Shown here: one piece after another, positions 1-9,114 of the stretch | Layout of the letters: the number at the start of each line of letters is the position of its first letter | How positions within the stretch are numbered: the stretch's first letter is position 1 | DNA from: Chryseobacterium balustinum | Lineage (GTDB): Bacteria > Bacteroidota > Bacteroidia > Flavobacteriales > Weeksellaceae | Reading direction: 5' to 3' | Length of the DNA: 64,000 bases | Assembly: GCF_900168205.1 (NCBI RefSeq) | Contig: NZ_FUZE01000004.1 | Location: forward strand, 172,163-236,162 | Program-made: the position numbers and the translations under genes | Notes under the pieces: generated by a model | What the model saw: only the letters and a program-made list of their open reading frames with translations | Told to the model about the DNA's origin: nothing | Database searches by the model: none

Positions 1-1273
1 TAATATCGTCAACTCCGGGATAGGTAAAATTCAAGCCGGAACCGCCGGTTGTAATATCTTTTACAGTATCTCTCAATCCTCCTGTATAACTCACGACAGG
101 AACAGTTCCGTAACGCATTGCATACATCTGATTGAGACCACAAGGTTCAACTCTTGAAGGCATTAACAAGAAGTCTGCCGAAGCGTAAATTTTATGTGAT
201 AAATGTTCTTTATACCCAATATCTGTGGCAAAATTGGAGTACACAGAATCGAGTTCTTTCAACTGTTGTTCGATATAAGCATTTCCTGAACCGAGCACTA
301 TAATATTTAATCCTCCAAAACTCTGCTTAATACTTCGCCAAATTAAATCAGGGAGTAAATCTGCACCTTTTTCAGTAGCAAATCTTCCTATAAAGGCAAA
401 CAAAGGAAGTTCAGGATTTAAACCATATTCTTTACAAAGTTTAATTTTATTTTTCTTCTTCGTTTTTAAAACATTTTTACTATTGAAATTAAAATCGATC
501 ATAGGATCGGTTTGAGGATTCCAAACATCTGTATCGATACCGTTTATAATTCCGTAAGCTTTGGAAAATTCTTCCCTTACCAAACTTTCAAGACCTCTGA
601 AGCTTACGAACAGTTCTTCAAGATAACCTTCGGAAACCGTTGTAAAAGCACTACAACACTTAATCATACTCGCCAAAGGATTGATAAAGCCATTCCAGTC
701 GAGAAGTCCCCATTTGTGATGATCAAAAGCAGGCATGTAATTGATCATATCCCAATTCATCATCCCTTGATATTCTCCGTTGTGAATCGTTCCTATGGTT
801 TTCACACCTTTTAGAAATTCAAACTCTTCACAGTTTTCTATCATAAAAGGAACCAAACCGGTGTGATAATCATGACAATGCAAAACATCAGGACGAATTT
901 TCATTGCAGTCAACCAATGTAAAACACCTTGCTGGAAAGCTAAAAACTGGAAACTTTCATCTTCATATCCATAAGGGTTTTCACGATCGAGTAATCCTGG
1001 AATTTTCACCATAAACAATTCAAATCCTAAAACATCTGTGGTTTCTTTCATAACCTGAACCTGAAGCATATTGGATCCCTGATGAATAAAGCCGTCAAAA
1101 ACTACCTCAAAATCATAGTCGTATACAAAATGTTTGTTGTACCAAGGCATCACTACTTTCGCATTAACCTCTTTTATTTTGTTCTGATATTTTGGCAAAG
1201 CACCAACCACATCTGCAAGTCCGCCAACTTTTGCTACGGGATAACATTCTGTACTGAGGTGAAATATTGTCAT
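1..1273 (-). CDS. glgA: Glycogen synthase (partial, C-terminus beyond window edge)
   Basis: Transfers glucose from ADP-glucose to the growing alpha-1,4-glucan chain in the cytoplasm. The start (ATG at 1273-1271) is followed by MTIFHLSTECYPVAKVGGLA, which contains the KxGGL nucleotide-sugar motif of the GT5 family. Near the visible end lies the family motif MPSRVEPCGLNQMYAMRYG followed by TGGLRDTV, which includes the catalytic Glu of the EPCGL segment. About 424 codons are visible; a full enzyme is usually about 470-480 residues, so only the tail is missing. The ATG overlaps the glgB stop codon by 4 bases (ATGA), so the two genes are probably translationally coupled. No frameshift was noticed. 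Confidence 0.96.
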   Translation of the reverse strand, partial: MTIFHLSTECYPVAKVGGLADVVGALPKYQNKIKEVNAKVVMPWYNKHFVYDYDFEVVFDGFIHQGSNMLQVQVMKETTDVLGFELFMVKIPGLLDRENPYGYEDESFQFLAFQQGVLHWLTAMKIRPDVLHCHDYHTGLVPFMIENCEEFEFLKGVKTIGTIHNGEYQGMMNWDMINYMPAFDHHKWGLLDWNGFINPLASMIKCCSAFTTVSEGYLEELFVSFRGLESLVREEFSKAYGIINGIDTDVWNPQTDPMIDFNFNSKNVLKTKKKNKIKLCKEYGLNPELPLFAFIGRFATEKGADLLPDLIWRSIKQSFGGLNIIVLGSGNAYIEQQLKELDSVYSNFATDIGYKEHLSHKIYASADFLLMPSRVEPCGLNQMYAMRYGTVPVVSYTGGLRDTVKDITTGGSGLNFTYPGVDDI

Positions 1274-3222
1274 TTTTTGTGTTGTTTAATCCTATTTAAT
1301 TTATACTTTTTATCTTTTTTTTGTCTTAAAACAATTCCGGAAAGCGCAGGAAGATTAAGGCTTATTGATCTTGGACAATTCATCCATTCATCATGATCTT
1401 CTCTGAAAATATTCGCTTCAACTCCACTTCCACTATATTTTTCATCATCGGAATTCAAAACTACTTCCCAGTGTGTACCTAAGTTCACTCCGACTTTATA
1501 ATCTAAAACATTTGGAGTAAGATTTAAAATCACCATAAAAACATCATCCCGTCTTTTTCCTTTCCTTAAATAAATATAGACAGAATTATCGGTATCATTG
1601 GCTTCAACCCATTCAAAACCATTTTGATTGAATTGATTTTCATAGAAAGCCGTTTCATTTTTATAAAGATGGTTCAGATCTTTTACTAAAGTCTGCAAAC
1701 CTTTATGAACCGGATATTGCAGCAAATGCCAATCTAAACTCTGTTTAAAATTCCATTCATTGGTTTGCCCAAATTCATCACCCATAAAAAGCAATTTTGC
1801 TCCGGGATGCGTAAACATATAAACATATAATGCTCTGAGATTAGCAAATTTCTGCCACTCATCACCTTTCATTTTATAAATCAAACTGGCTTTTCCGTGT
1901 ACCACTTCATCATGTGAAAACGGAATCATATAATTTTCATTATACATATACATCGACGAAAAAGTCAGTTTGTGATGATGGTATTTTCTATCTGCATGAT
2001 CTTCTTTAAAATAAAATAAGGTATCGTGCATCCAACCCATCATCCATTTCATTCCAAATCCTACGCCACCGTCATGTACAGGTTTTGTCAACATTGGAAA
2101 ATCTGAACTTTCTTCCGCAATGGTTATAATATTATTTCCAAATTCTTTATAAACAGCGGTATTAAATTCCTGAAGAAAAGCTTTTGCTTCAAGATTTACA
2201 TTTTCTCCATAAATATTTGGTTCCCATTCGCCTTCATTTCTTGAATAATCAAGATGAAGCATAGACGTTACTGCATCAACTCGAAGTCCATCTGCGTGAT
2301 AACGATCGAGCCAGAAAACCGCATTCGAAATGAGGAAAGATTTCACTTCATTTCGTCCGTAATTAAAAATGTATGATTTCCAATCGGGGTGAAAGCCTTT
2401 TCTGGGATCTTCATGCTCATATAGATAAGAGCCATCAAAACAATGCAAACCATTAGCATCACCCGGAAAATGTGAAGGAACCCAATCTAAAATAACGCCA
2501 ATATCATTTTTATGAAGTTCATTGATCAGAAACATTAAATCCTGCGGAGAACCAAAACGAGACGTTGCCGCAAAAAAACCGGTAATCTGATATCCCCAAC
2601 TCGGATCATAAGGATATTCCATCACGGGCATAAATTCTACATGAGTAAAACCCATTTCGGTAATATACGGGACCAGTTTTGAGGCAATTTCCCTATAATT
2701 CAGAAATTTTTCTGGATGGTCTTCATCTCGCATCCATGAAGCTAAATGTATTTCATAAACGGAAATAGGAGCATCCAAACTGTTTTTTTGCCAGCGTTTG
2801 TCAAGCCATTCCTGATCTTCCCATTCATACCAATTGGTAGAAACCATCGAGGCTGCCTGCAGATTCTGCTCCCAGCTTAATGCATAGGGATCACTTTTTT
2901 CTAAAATTTTCCCCTGAGCTGTTTCTATCGCGTATTTATAAAGCGTTCCCCAGGAAAGTGCGGGAATAAATCCTTCCCAAATCCCCGATTGATCCCATCT
3001 GGGAAAAAGAATATGTTCACGGTGATTCCAGTTATTGAAGTTTCCTATCACAGAAACTTTTTTGGCATTGGGAGCCCAAACCGAAAAATAAACCCCTTTT
3101 ACTCCGTCTTTTTCAACAGAATGAGCACCAAACTTTTCGTAGAGCCTGTAATGTATACCTTCTTTAAAAAGGTATACATCATGATCCGTAAAAAGAGTGT
3201 AGGTTTTTACAAAATTCATCAT
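1270..3222 (-). CDS. glgB: 1,4-alpha-glucan branching enzyme
   Basis: Introduces alpha-1,6 branches into glycogen. The 650-residue protein has an N-terminal CBM48 domain (about 25-125, with VYFSVWAPNAKKVSVIGNFN) and a GH13 catalytic barrel. Visible catalytic residues are the nucleophile Asp in GLRVDAV (about D316), the acid/base Glu in ITIAEES (about E370) and the stabilising Asp in FSHDEVVHGK (about D438). A C-terminal all-beta domain follows. Length fits the compact form of the family. It is the first gene of a glgB-glgA unit; its TGA overlaps the glgA ATG. Met2 is an equally possible start. The last 15 or so residues are lysine-rich. Confidence 0.97.
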   Translation of the reverse strand: MMNFVKTYTLFTDHDVYLFKEGIHYRLYEKFGAHSVEKDGVKGVYFSVWAPNAKKVSVIGNFNNWNHREHILFPRWDQSGIWEGFIPALSWGTLYKYAIETAQGKILEKSDPYALSWEQNLQAASMVSTNWYEWEDQEWLDKRWQKNSLDAPISVYEIHLASWMRDEDHPEKFLNYREIASKLVPYITEMGFTHVEFMPVMEYPYDPSWGYQITGFFAATSRFGSPQDLMFLINELHKNDIGVILDWVPSHFPGDANGLHCFDGSYLYEHEDPRKGFHPDWKSYIFNYGRNEVKSFLISNAVFWLDRYHADGLRVDAVTSMLHLDYSRNEGEWEPNIYGENVNLEAKAFLQEFNTAVYKEFGNNIITIAEESSDFPMLTKPVHDGGVGFGMKWMMGWMHDTLFYFKEDHADRKYHHHKLTFSSMYMYNENYMIPFSHDEVVHGKASLIYKMKGDEWQKFANLRALYVYMFTHPGAKLLFMGDEFGQTNEWNFKQSLDWHLLQYPVHKGLQTLVKDLNHLYKNETAFYENQFNQNGFEWVEANDTDNSVYIYLRKGKRRDDVFMVILNLTPNVLDYKVGVNLGTHWEVVLNSDDEKYSGSGVEANIFREDHDEWMNCPRSISLNLPALSGIVLRQKKDKKYKLNRIKQHKK

Positions 3223-3280
3223 AATCGGTTTTTGATCTAAATCATCATAAGCATATCTTCTACTAAATTACGATGACTAC

Positions 3281-3307
3281 CAAATATATGAAATATTCCC
3301 TTGGCAA
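3281..3307 (-). promoter_or_regulatory. Candidate promoter of glgBA
   Basis: On the minus strand a TATATTTG box (3288-3281) matches the Bacteroidota -7 consensus TAnnTTTG. A TTG lies 16 bases upstream (3307-3305), slightly closer than the usual 17-23. Predicted start of transcription is about 50 bases before the glgB ATG. Confidence 0.5.
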
Positions 3308-3391
3308 GAGCTATTTTTAATCAATATTAAAAAGAATTCATAAAAATATTTTTTATAAATTTAAAAGTTTTAAAACCGTTAAAAACACATA

Positions 3392-4522
3392 ATGAAATTT
3401 ACACTCAATACGGCAGAAAAAGACAACAGACCTATTTTCATCACCGGAAATTTCAATAAATGGAATCCTAAAGATTACAATTTTCAACTTCAGATTTCTG
3501 AAGAAAATACTTACAGTATTGATATTGAAGACCAATTACTTCCTGATAACATCGAATACAAATTCACAAAAGGAGGTTGGGAAAATGTAGAATTGGATCA
3601 ATACGGAAATATTACTCCAAACAGAAAAACCCACAAACATTCTGCTAAAACTACTGATTTTGTAGAAAAATGGAGATTCAACTGGGGACCTTTTAAAGAT
3701 GAGTTCTTCCCGATTGTTGAGGTGATTTCTGAAGAATTTTACATTCCACAGCTTGACCGTTACCGCAAAGTTTGGGCACTTCTTCCCTACGATTATTATA
3801 TTTCAGATAAAAAATATCCTGTGCTTTACCTTCAGGATGCACAAAATTTATTTAATGAAGGCAGTGCATACGGAAATTGGGAAATCGACAAAAAACTATC
3901 GATTCTTGCCGAGTACGGCCGTGGAGATGTTATTGTAATCGCAGTAGAACACGGAAGCGAAGACCGTATCAAAGAATATATTTTCGATAATGATAACGTT
4001 GCCAACGGATCGGAAGGGAAAAAATATATCAGATTCGTCACAGATACTTTGAAACCTTTTATTGATGAACATTACCGCACAAAAAAAGACCGCGAAAATA
4101 CAGGGATCGGCGGAAGTTCTTTAGGCGCATTAATCAGTTTATACAGTGGTTTTCTCTACCCTGAAGTCTATTCTAAACTGTTGATTTTTTCACCTTCACT
4201 TTGGATAGAACCCAATAATAACTTTCCGATGATGAGTTTCAGAATTCCTTTTAAAACTAAAATCTATCTTTATGGTGGCGAAAAGGAAGGTTCTAAAATG
4301 GTAAAAAGAATTCAGGTTTTTGAAAACTATCTGAAACGATGGGAAAAGAAAAACCTTTTTGATTTTGAATTTAGAACCAATATTAATCCTGATGGCGAAC
4401 ACAGCGAATTTTATTGGTCACAGGAATTCCCGAGAGCAATAGAATGGCTTTTCTATAATAACACAGAAAACCCTGTTGAAGTAACACCACAACAGGAAAA
4501 TATTAAAAATAAAACGATTTAA
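3392..4522 (+). CDS. Esterase-family alpha/beta hydrolase with N-terminal carbohydrate-binding-like domain
   Basis: A two-part protein of 376 residues. Residues about 1-85 resemble CBM20/CBM48 starch- or glycogen-binding modules (PIFITGNFNKWNP, then IEYKFTKGGWENVE). Residues about 105-360 are a PF00756-type esterase: the nucleophile is Ser243 in GGSSLG, and a late His in DGEHSEFYW is a good catalytic candidate. There is no signal peptide, so it acts in the cytoplasm. It is divergent from glgB and lies 3 bases before the aminopeptidase gene, so the two are probably co-transcribed. The substrate is unknown. The binding module plus the glg neighbours suggest an ester on a glucan or a glucan-bound target; this is inference. 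Confidence 0.85.
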   Translation: MKFTLNTAEKDNRPIFITGNFNKWNPKDYNFQLQISEENTYSIDIEDQLLPDNIEYKFTKGGWENVELDQYGNITPNRKTHKHSAKTTDFVEKWRFNWGPFKDEFFPIVEVISEEFYIPQLDRYRKVWALLPYDYYISDKKYPVLYLQDAQNLFNEGSAYGNWEIDKKLSILAEYGRGDVIVIAVEHGSEDRIKEYIFDNDNVANGSEGKKYIRFVTDTLKPFIDEHYRTKKDRENTGIGGSSLGALISLYSGFLYPEVYSKLLIFSPSLWIEPNNNFPMMSFRIPFKTKIYLYGGEKEGSKMVKRIQVFENYLKRWEKKNLFDFEFRTNINPDGEHSEFYWSQEFPRAIEWLFYNNTENPVEVTPQQENIKNKTI

Positions 4523-4524
4523 AA

Positions 4525-5940
4525 ATGCAATTATTCAACAAAAAAAATAAACAGTACGCACAGATTTTTCAATTATTTACAGAAGAAACTTGGGCTTTAA
4601 ACTCTAAAAATTTCAACAAAAACATAGCACTTCTTTTTTCAGGTAAAAAACATGAAACCTTCATTGAAACCGGTGAAGAAACCATTACATATTATATAGG
4701 TCTTGGAAAAGAAAGTTTACAGGATTTTGAATTCCAACAAATTGGAGTGAAATTTTCTCAAACTCAGAAAAAAAACATACAAACCGTACCTACTTTATTA
4801 ATTTCTGAATTTATTAATGAAAAACAGTTTGAAGAATTTGCAAAAGGATTACTGTTGGGAACTTATACTTACCCATTTGATAAAACCCATCCTTTTTGGA
4901 ACGAATCTTTTGAACTTCACTTTGGAAATTTAAGTCAGAAAAAACTGGAAACCATTTCTTCAAGAATAGACGCTATTTGTGAAGGACAAGCAGCTTGCCA
5001 GGATTGGCTTAATAAACCAGCCAACCTAAAAAAGCCTGAAATTTTCAATACTTACCTAAAAAATTTAGCTAAAAAAAATCAGTTGACATACACTGTTTTC
5101 AATAGAAAAAAATGCGAAGAGTTAGGTCTTGGAGCTTTTCTTTCAGTGAATCAGGGAAGTGCTTATGATGCAGCTTTTACTATTTTAGAATATAAAACAA
5201 CGGAGAAAAATGCCAAAACTTTTGGACTTGTAGGAAAATGCGTTTTATTTGATACCGGTGGAATATCCATCAAAGCTTCAGACAATATGCACTACATGAA
5301 ATCTGACATGGGAGGCGCAACAGCAGTGATTGGAGCATTAATTTACGCATCGCAAATGAAACTTCCCGTTAACATTACAGCGATTTTACCGATTACCGAC
5401 AATGCTGTCTCAGAAAATGCCTATTTGCCTAGTGATGTCATTACTGCTTATAACGGAAAAACAATTGAAGTTTTGAATACCGATGCGGAAGGCAGAATGA
5501 CGCTTGCTGATGGCTTGTCTTATCTCTCAAAAAATTATAAAACCGATGTCCTTATTGATCTTGCAACACTTACAGGAAGCTCTGTAAGAATGTTTGGAGA
5601 TACTTGCGGAGCGATGTTTTCTAACAATGAAGACTTGAAAAATCTATTGATTAAAACCGGTGATAAAACCAATCAGCGATTATGGAATCTTCCACTTTGG
5701 GATGTTTGGTTAGATGATTTCAAATCTGATGTTGCTGATTTTAAAAATATATCGATGAAACCTCTTGGAGACTGTATTATTGCTGCAAAATTTCTGGAAC
5801 AGTTTATTGAAGACCATCCAAACTGGGCACATCTCGACATTGCAGGAGTTGCGTTTGGAAACGTTGGATATGCAAAAGATAAAGCCGCAACCGGCTTTGG
5901 AGTACAATTACTGGCCGATTTAATCGAAAATTATCATTAA
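4525..5940 (+). CDS. M17 leucyl aminopeptidase family protein
   Basis: Metallo-aminopeptidase of the PepA/LAP family, releasing N-terminal residues from peptides in the cytoplasm. Family signatures are clear: VGKCVLFDTGGISIK (canonical VGKG.tfDsGG..lK), MKSDMGGA, the strictly conserved NTDAEGRM metal-binding segment, and LIDLATLTGS. At 471 residues it has the usual size. In PepA-type enzymes a Gly follows VGK where this protein has Cys. Starts 3 bases after the esterase gene. A role in recycling products of the neighbouring ligase or cyanophycin genes is possible but unproven. Confidence 0.93.
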   Translation: MQLFNKKNKQYAQIFQLFTEETWALNSKNFNKNIALLFSGKKHETFIETGEETITYYIGLGKESLQDFEFQQIGVKFSQTQKKNIQTVPTLLISEFINEKQFEEFAKGLLLGTYTYPFDKTHPFWNESFELHFGNLSQKKLETISSRIDAICEGQAACQDWLNKPANLKKPEIFNTYLKNLAKKNQLTYTVFNRKKCEELGLGAFLSVNQGSAYDAAFTILEYKTTEKNAKTFGLVGKCVLFDTGGISIKASDNMHYMKSDMGGATAVIGALIYASQMKLPVNITAILPITDNAVSENAYLPSDVITAYNGKTIEVLNTDAEGRMTLADGLSYLSKNYKTDVLIDLATLTGSSVRMFGDTCGAMFSNNEDLKNLLIKTGDKTNQRLWNLPLWDVWLDDFKSDVADFKNISMKPLGDCIIAAKFLEQFIEDHPNWAHLDIAGVAFGNVGYAKDKAATGFGVQLLADLIENYH

Positions 5941-6080
5941 AAATTAGTTTTTTAAAATTTTTCTTCTTATACTTGATTAGTAATTCTCAAAAGCACATCG
6001 ATTATCAATTTTTAATATTAAATAATCAATAATCATAAGCTTTTATTTTTTATAATTTAATAAAAATTAAAAATCACTAT

Positions 6081-7292
6081 ATGAAGGAGAAAACCATCGT
6101 ATGTATTTCGTGCTATTATAAAGGTTACGATTTTATGGACGAGATGAAAAAACTCGGCAATAAAATCATCCTCGTAACATCTGAAAATTTAAAAGAAAAA
6201 AACTGGCCATGGCACGCTGTCGATGAAGTTTTCTACATGCCGGAACTTAAACCTTCGGTTTGGAATCTCGATCATCTTATTCAGGGATTTTCTCATTTGA
6301 TGAAAACCCGGAAAGTAGATGCTGTAATTGCTTTGGATGATTATGATGTTGAAAAGGCTGCGTTGATTCGTGAGACATTCCGTATTCCCGGGATGGGGCA
6401 GACAACGCACCGTTATTTCAGAGATAAACTGGCCATGCGTCAAAAAGCAAAAGACTCAGGAATCAGTGTTCCTGAATTTACCGCCGTGTTTAATGATCAG
6501 GAAGTAAAAGATTTTACCGATAAAGTTTCTCCGCCCTGGGTTTTAAAACCACGATCAGAAGCTTCAGCATCTGGAATTAAAAAATTAAAAACTCAGGAAG
6601 AACTTTGGAATGCCTTGGAAAAACTGGGTGAAGAAAGACATTTATTTCTTCTCGAAAGCTTTAAACCGGGCGATGTTTACCATGTAGACAGTTTAACATT
6701 CAATAAAGAAATTGTTTTTACCTCTGCTTCAAAATATCTGGCTCCACCGATGCAGGTTTCTCACGAAGGCGGCGTTTTTCGTACCAAAACTTTAGGAAGA
6801 TATTCTGAGGAGTTTAAAGCTTTAGAAGAGGCTAATGCAAAAGTTTTATCGAATTTTGGATTGCTGAACGGAGCCACTCACACAGAGTTTATCCGTGGTA
6901 AAGAAGATGGAAAATGGTATTTTCTGGAAACGTCCTCAAGAGTTGGAGGTGCTCATATTCCTGATTTAGTCGAGGCTTCGAGCAATATTAATATTTGGCG
7001 CGAATGGGCGAAAATTGAAGATGCTCTGTTGAGAGGAAATGATTATGAAGTTTCAAAACCTACAGGTTATTATTCAGGATTAATTGTCGCATTGATTAAA
7101 GATTTAGCTCCAAACTATAAGGATTTTGAATGTGAAGAAGTCGTAAAATTCCTTCCTATTGATTATCATGTAGGAATTGTTTACAAATCAAGGGATTCTG
7201 GTATTGTGCAGGAAAGACTTGATTTTGCTGCTGAAAAGATCCATGCTGAAATGCTGAATGTACTTCCTCCGAAAGACAAACCATCAAGTTAA
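6081..7292 (+). CDS. ATP-grasp carboxylate-amine ligase
   Basis: ATP-grasp enzymes form an acyl-phosphate and join a carboxylate to an amine or thiol. In this 403-residue protein the ATP-binding lysine and flexible loop are PWVLKPRSEASASGI (Lys at about 156). The metal-binding part is THTEFI..KWYFLETSSRVGGAH (about 267-292), the E/N/R pattern of biotin-carboxylase-like and amino-acid ligases. No signal peptide or membrane segment. First of a run of ligase genes reaching to 12.4 kb. The substrate cannot be read from the sequence. Confidence 0.9.
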   Translation: MKEKTIVCISCYYKGYDFMDEMKKLGNKIILVTSENLKEKNWPWHAVDEVFYMPELKPSVWNLDHLIQGFSHLMKTRKVDAVIALDDYDVEKAALIRETFRIPGMGQTTHRYFRDKLAMRQKAKDSGISVPEFTAVFNDQEVKDFTDKVSPPWVLKPRSEASASGIKKLKTQEELWNALEKLGEERHLFLLESFKPGDVYHVDSLTFNKEIVFTSASKYLAPPMQVSHEGGVFRTKTLGRYSEEFKALEEANAKVLSNFGLLNGATHTEFIRGKEDGKWYFLETSSRVGGAHIPDLVEASSNINIWREWAKIEDALLRGNDYEVSKPTGYYSGLIVALIKDLAPNYKDFECEEVVKFLPIDYHVGIVYKSRDSGIVQERLDFAAEKIHAEMLNVLPPKDKPSS

Positions 7293-7379
7293 ATGAATGA
7301 TAAATGATAATCAATAATTGATTAACAAAACTTCCACTACAAATTATCATTCATCAATTATCAACTATAAATTAAAAAA
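7293..7379. repeat. AT-rich intergenic spacer with imperfect inverted ATGATAAT/ATTATCAT tracts
   Basis: The 87-base spacer contains AAATGATAATCAATAATTGATT and, inverted 40 bases later, AAATTATCATTCATCAATTATC. Closely similar spacers occur at 17089-17193 and, less clearly, 5985-6075. They may form weak hairpins or be degenerate copies of one intergenic element. Confidence 0.45.
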
Positions 7380-8090
7380 ATGCCACATATAGAACATACA
7401 GATTATTATTCTAATATCTTAGGAACAAACCTTAAAGTGGAAGTTACGGGACATTACGGTTATCCTATCATTATGTTTCCTACTTCTCAGGGTTTATATA
7501 CTCAAAATCACGATTTTCACCTGAACAGCAGTATCAATTATTTTATTGAGCAGGGAAAAGTAAAATTATACAACATACAAACCATTGATTCATGGAGTTT
7601 TTATGACGAAAAAATTTCGCCACAACAAAGGATTAGAAATTACGAAAAATATGTACAGTTTCTGATTCAGGAGTTTGTTCCTTACATTCAAAAAATTCAT
7701 CAAGTACATCGTGTTGCTATTGCAGGAGCGAGTTTTGGAGGGTATCATGCCGCTAATTTCGCATTTAGATTTCCTGATGTTATTTCGCATTTATTCTGTC
7801 TTTCGGGAGCGTTCAGCATTAGAAATTTCATGGATGGATATGATGGTGAACTCGTTTATTTTAACTGTCCGAGAGAATTTGTAAAAAACGATGAAGCGTG
7901 GAAATATAAGCATATGCACATTGTTTTAAGCACTTCTGATGAAGATATATGCAAAGACAAAAACGTAGAAATGGCAGGGATTTTAGCCTCAAAAGGAATT
8001 GATTTCTGGTATGACGAAAAAAAATGGATCAATCACGACTGGCCACTTTGGAGAATGACTTTTCCAACGTACATCGGGGCATTTTTTTAA
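7380..8090 (+). CDS. Esterase-family alpha/beta hydrolase
   Basis: A compact 236-residue serine hydrolase of the PF00756 (esterase D-like) type. The nucleophile elbow is GASFGGYHA with Ser118; a late His (INHDWPLWR) is the likely catalytic base. It has no signal peptide and no carbohydrate-binding module, unlike the esterase at 3392. It sits between two ATP-grasp genes (87 and 46 bases away), so it may process or release the product of those ligases. The pairing is by context only. Confidence 0.85.
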   Translation: MPHIEHTDYYSNILGTNLKVEVTGHYGYPIIMFPTSQGLYTQNHDFHLNSSINYFIEQGKVKLYNIQTIDSWSFYDEKISPQQRIRNYEKYVQFLIQEFVPYIQKIHQVHRVAIAGASFGGYHAANFAFRFPDVISHLFCLSGAFSIRNFMDGYDGELVYFNCPREFVKNDEAWKYKHMHIVLSTSDEDICKDKNVEMAGILASKGIDFWYDEKKWINHDWPLWRMTFPTYIGAFF

Positions 8091-8136
8091 ATTAAAACAA
8101 CTCAAATATTAATATTAAATCATTAAAAAACAAATT

Positions 8137-9090
8137 ATGGCAAAAAAAGTAGGAATTTTATTCGGGATGGAAGACACATTTCCGTGGGCATTTATTGATA
8201 AAGTAAACGAATTAGGAAAAGGAGAAATTATCGCCGAAGCAGTGAATATAGATAAATTGGAACAAGGTGCAGACTATGGATATGCTGTAATTATCGACCG
8301 AATTTCTCAGGATGTTCCTTTCTACAGAGCTTATCTGAAAAACGCAGCTTTAAACGGAACCTATGTCATTAATAATCCTTTTTGGTGGAGTGCAGATGAG
8401 AAATTCTTCAACAATGCTTTGATGTCAAAACTCGGAATTCCTTTGCCTAAAACCGTTCTACTTCCTTCACACGAAAGACCTACAGATACTTCAGAAACTT
8501 CTTTCAGAAACCTAAAATTTCCACATGATTGGGAATACATTTTTAATTATGTAGGATTTCCTGCTTACATGAAACCTCACGACGGCGGTGGTTGGAAAAG
8601 CGTTTACAGAGTTGAAAATCCGCAGGATCTTTGGGATAAACTGAGCGAAACAGAACAGTTGGTGATGATGGTTCAGGAAGAAATTGTTTTTCAGGATTAT
8701 TACAGAGTGTATTGTTTGGGACAGAAATACGTTCACATCATGCCTTATGAACCAAGAAATGCTCCTCATCTGAGATATGAAACCACGCATCAGACGGAAG
8801 GCGAAGATTTGAAAAAACTACTGAAAACGATTCATGATTACACCATTAAAATGAATCAGGCTTTAGGATATGATTTCAATACCGTGGAATTTGCGGTAAG
8901 AGACGGAATTCCTTATGCGATTGACTTCTGTAACCCAGCTCCTGATGCAGACAAAAATTCTGTTGGAGAAGAAAATTTTGCATGGATTGTAGAACATTCT
9001 GCAAAATTAGCCATTGAAAAAGCTAAAGAATACGTTCCCGGAAAACCTAATATTTCGTGGGGAACTTTTGTAAAAGATTCTGTAAAATAA
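8137..9090 (+). CDS. RimK-like ATP-grasp ligase
   Basis: A second ATP-grasp enzyme, 317 residues. It has an N-terminal pre-ATP-grasp domain (VGILFGMEDTFPWAF), the ATP lysine and Gly-rich loop AYMKPHDGGGWKSV (Lys about 146), and metal ligands in FNTVEFAVRDGIPYAIDFCNPAP (E251, D263, N266). It shares the general fold but not close similarity with the ligase at 6081, so the two probably act on different substrates. Its gene ends 24 bases before the carboxylate-amine ligase gene; the two are very likely co-transcribed. Confidence 0.88.
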   Translation: MAKKVGILFGMEDTFPWAFIDKVNELGKGEIIAEAVNIDKLEQGADYGYAVIIDRISQDVPFYRAYLKNAALNGTYVINNPFWWSADEKFFNNALMSKLGIPLPKTVLLPSHERPTDTSETSFRNLKFPHDWEYIFNYVGFPAYMKPHDGGGWKSVYRVENPQDLWDKLSETEQLVMMVQEEIVFQDYYRVYCLGQKYVHIMPYEPRNAPHLRYETTHQTEGEDLKKLLKTIHDYTIKMNQALGYDFNTVEFAVRDGIPYAIDFCNPAPDADKNSVGEENFAWIVEHSAKLAIEKAKEYVPGKPNISWGTFVKDSVK

Positions 9091-9114
9091 AACATAAAAA
9101 ACACTGAAAAAAAA

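Noticed and set aside
512..814. Open frame of 100 codons on the plus strand
   Set aside because: Lies opposite the clear glgA coding frame and has no recognisable composition or motif.
1082..1396. Open frame of 104 codons across the glgA/glgB junction
   Set aside because: Antisense to both genes; the ATGA overlap on the minus strand explains the region.
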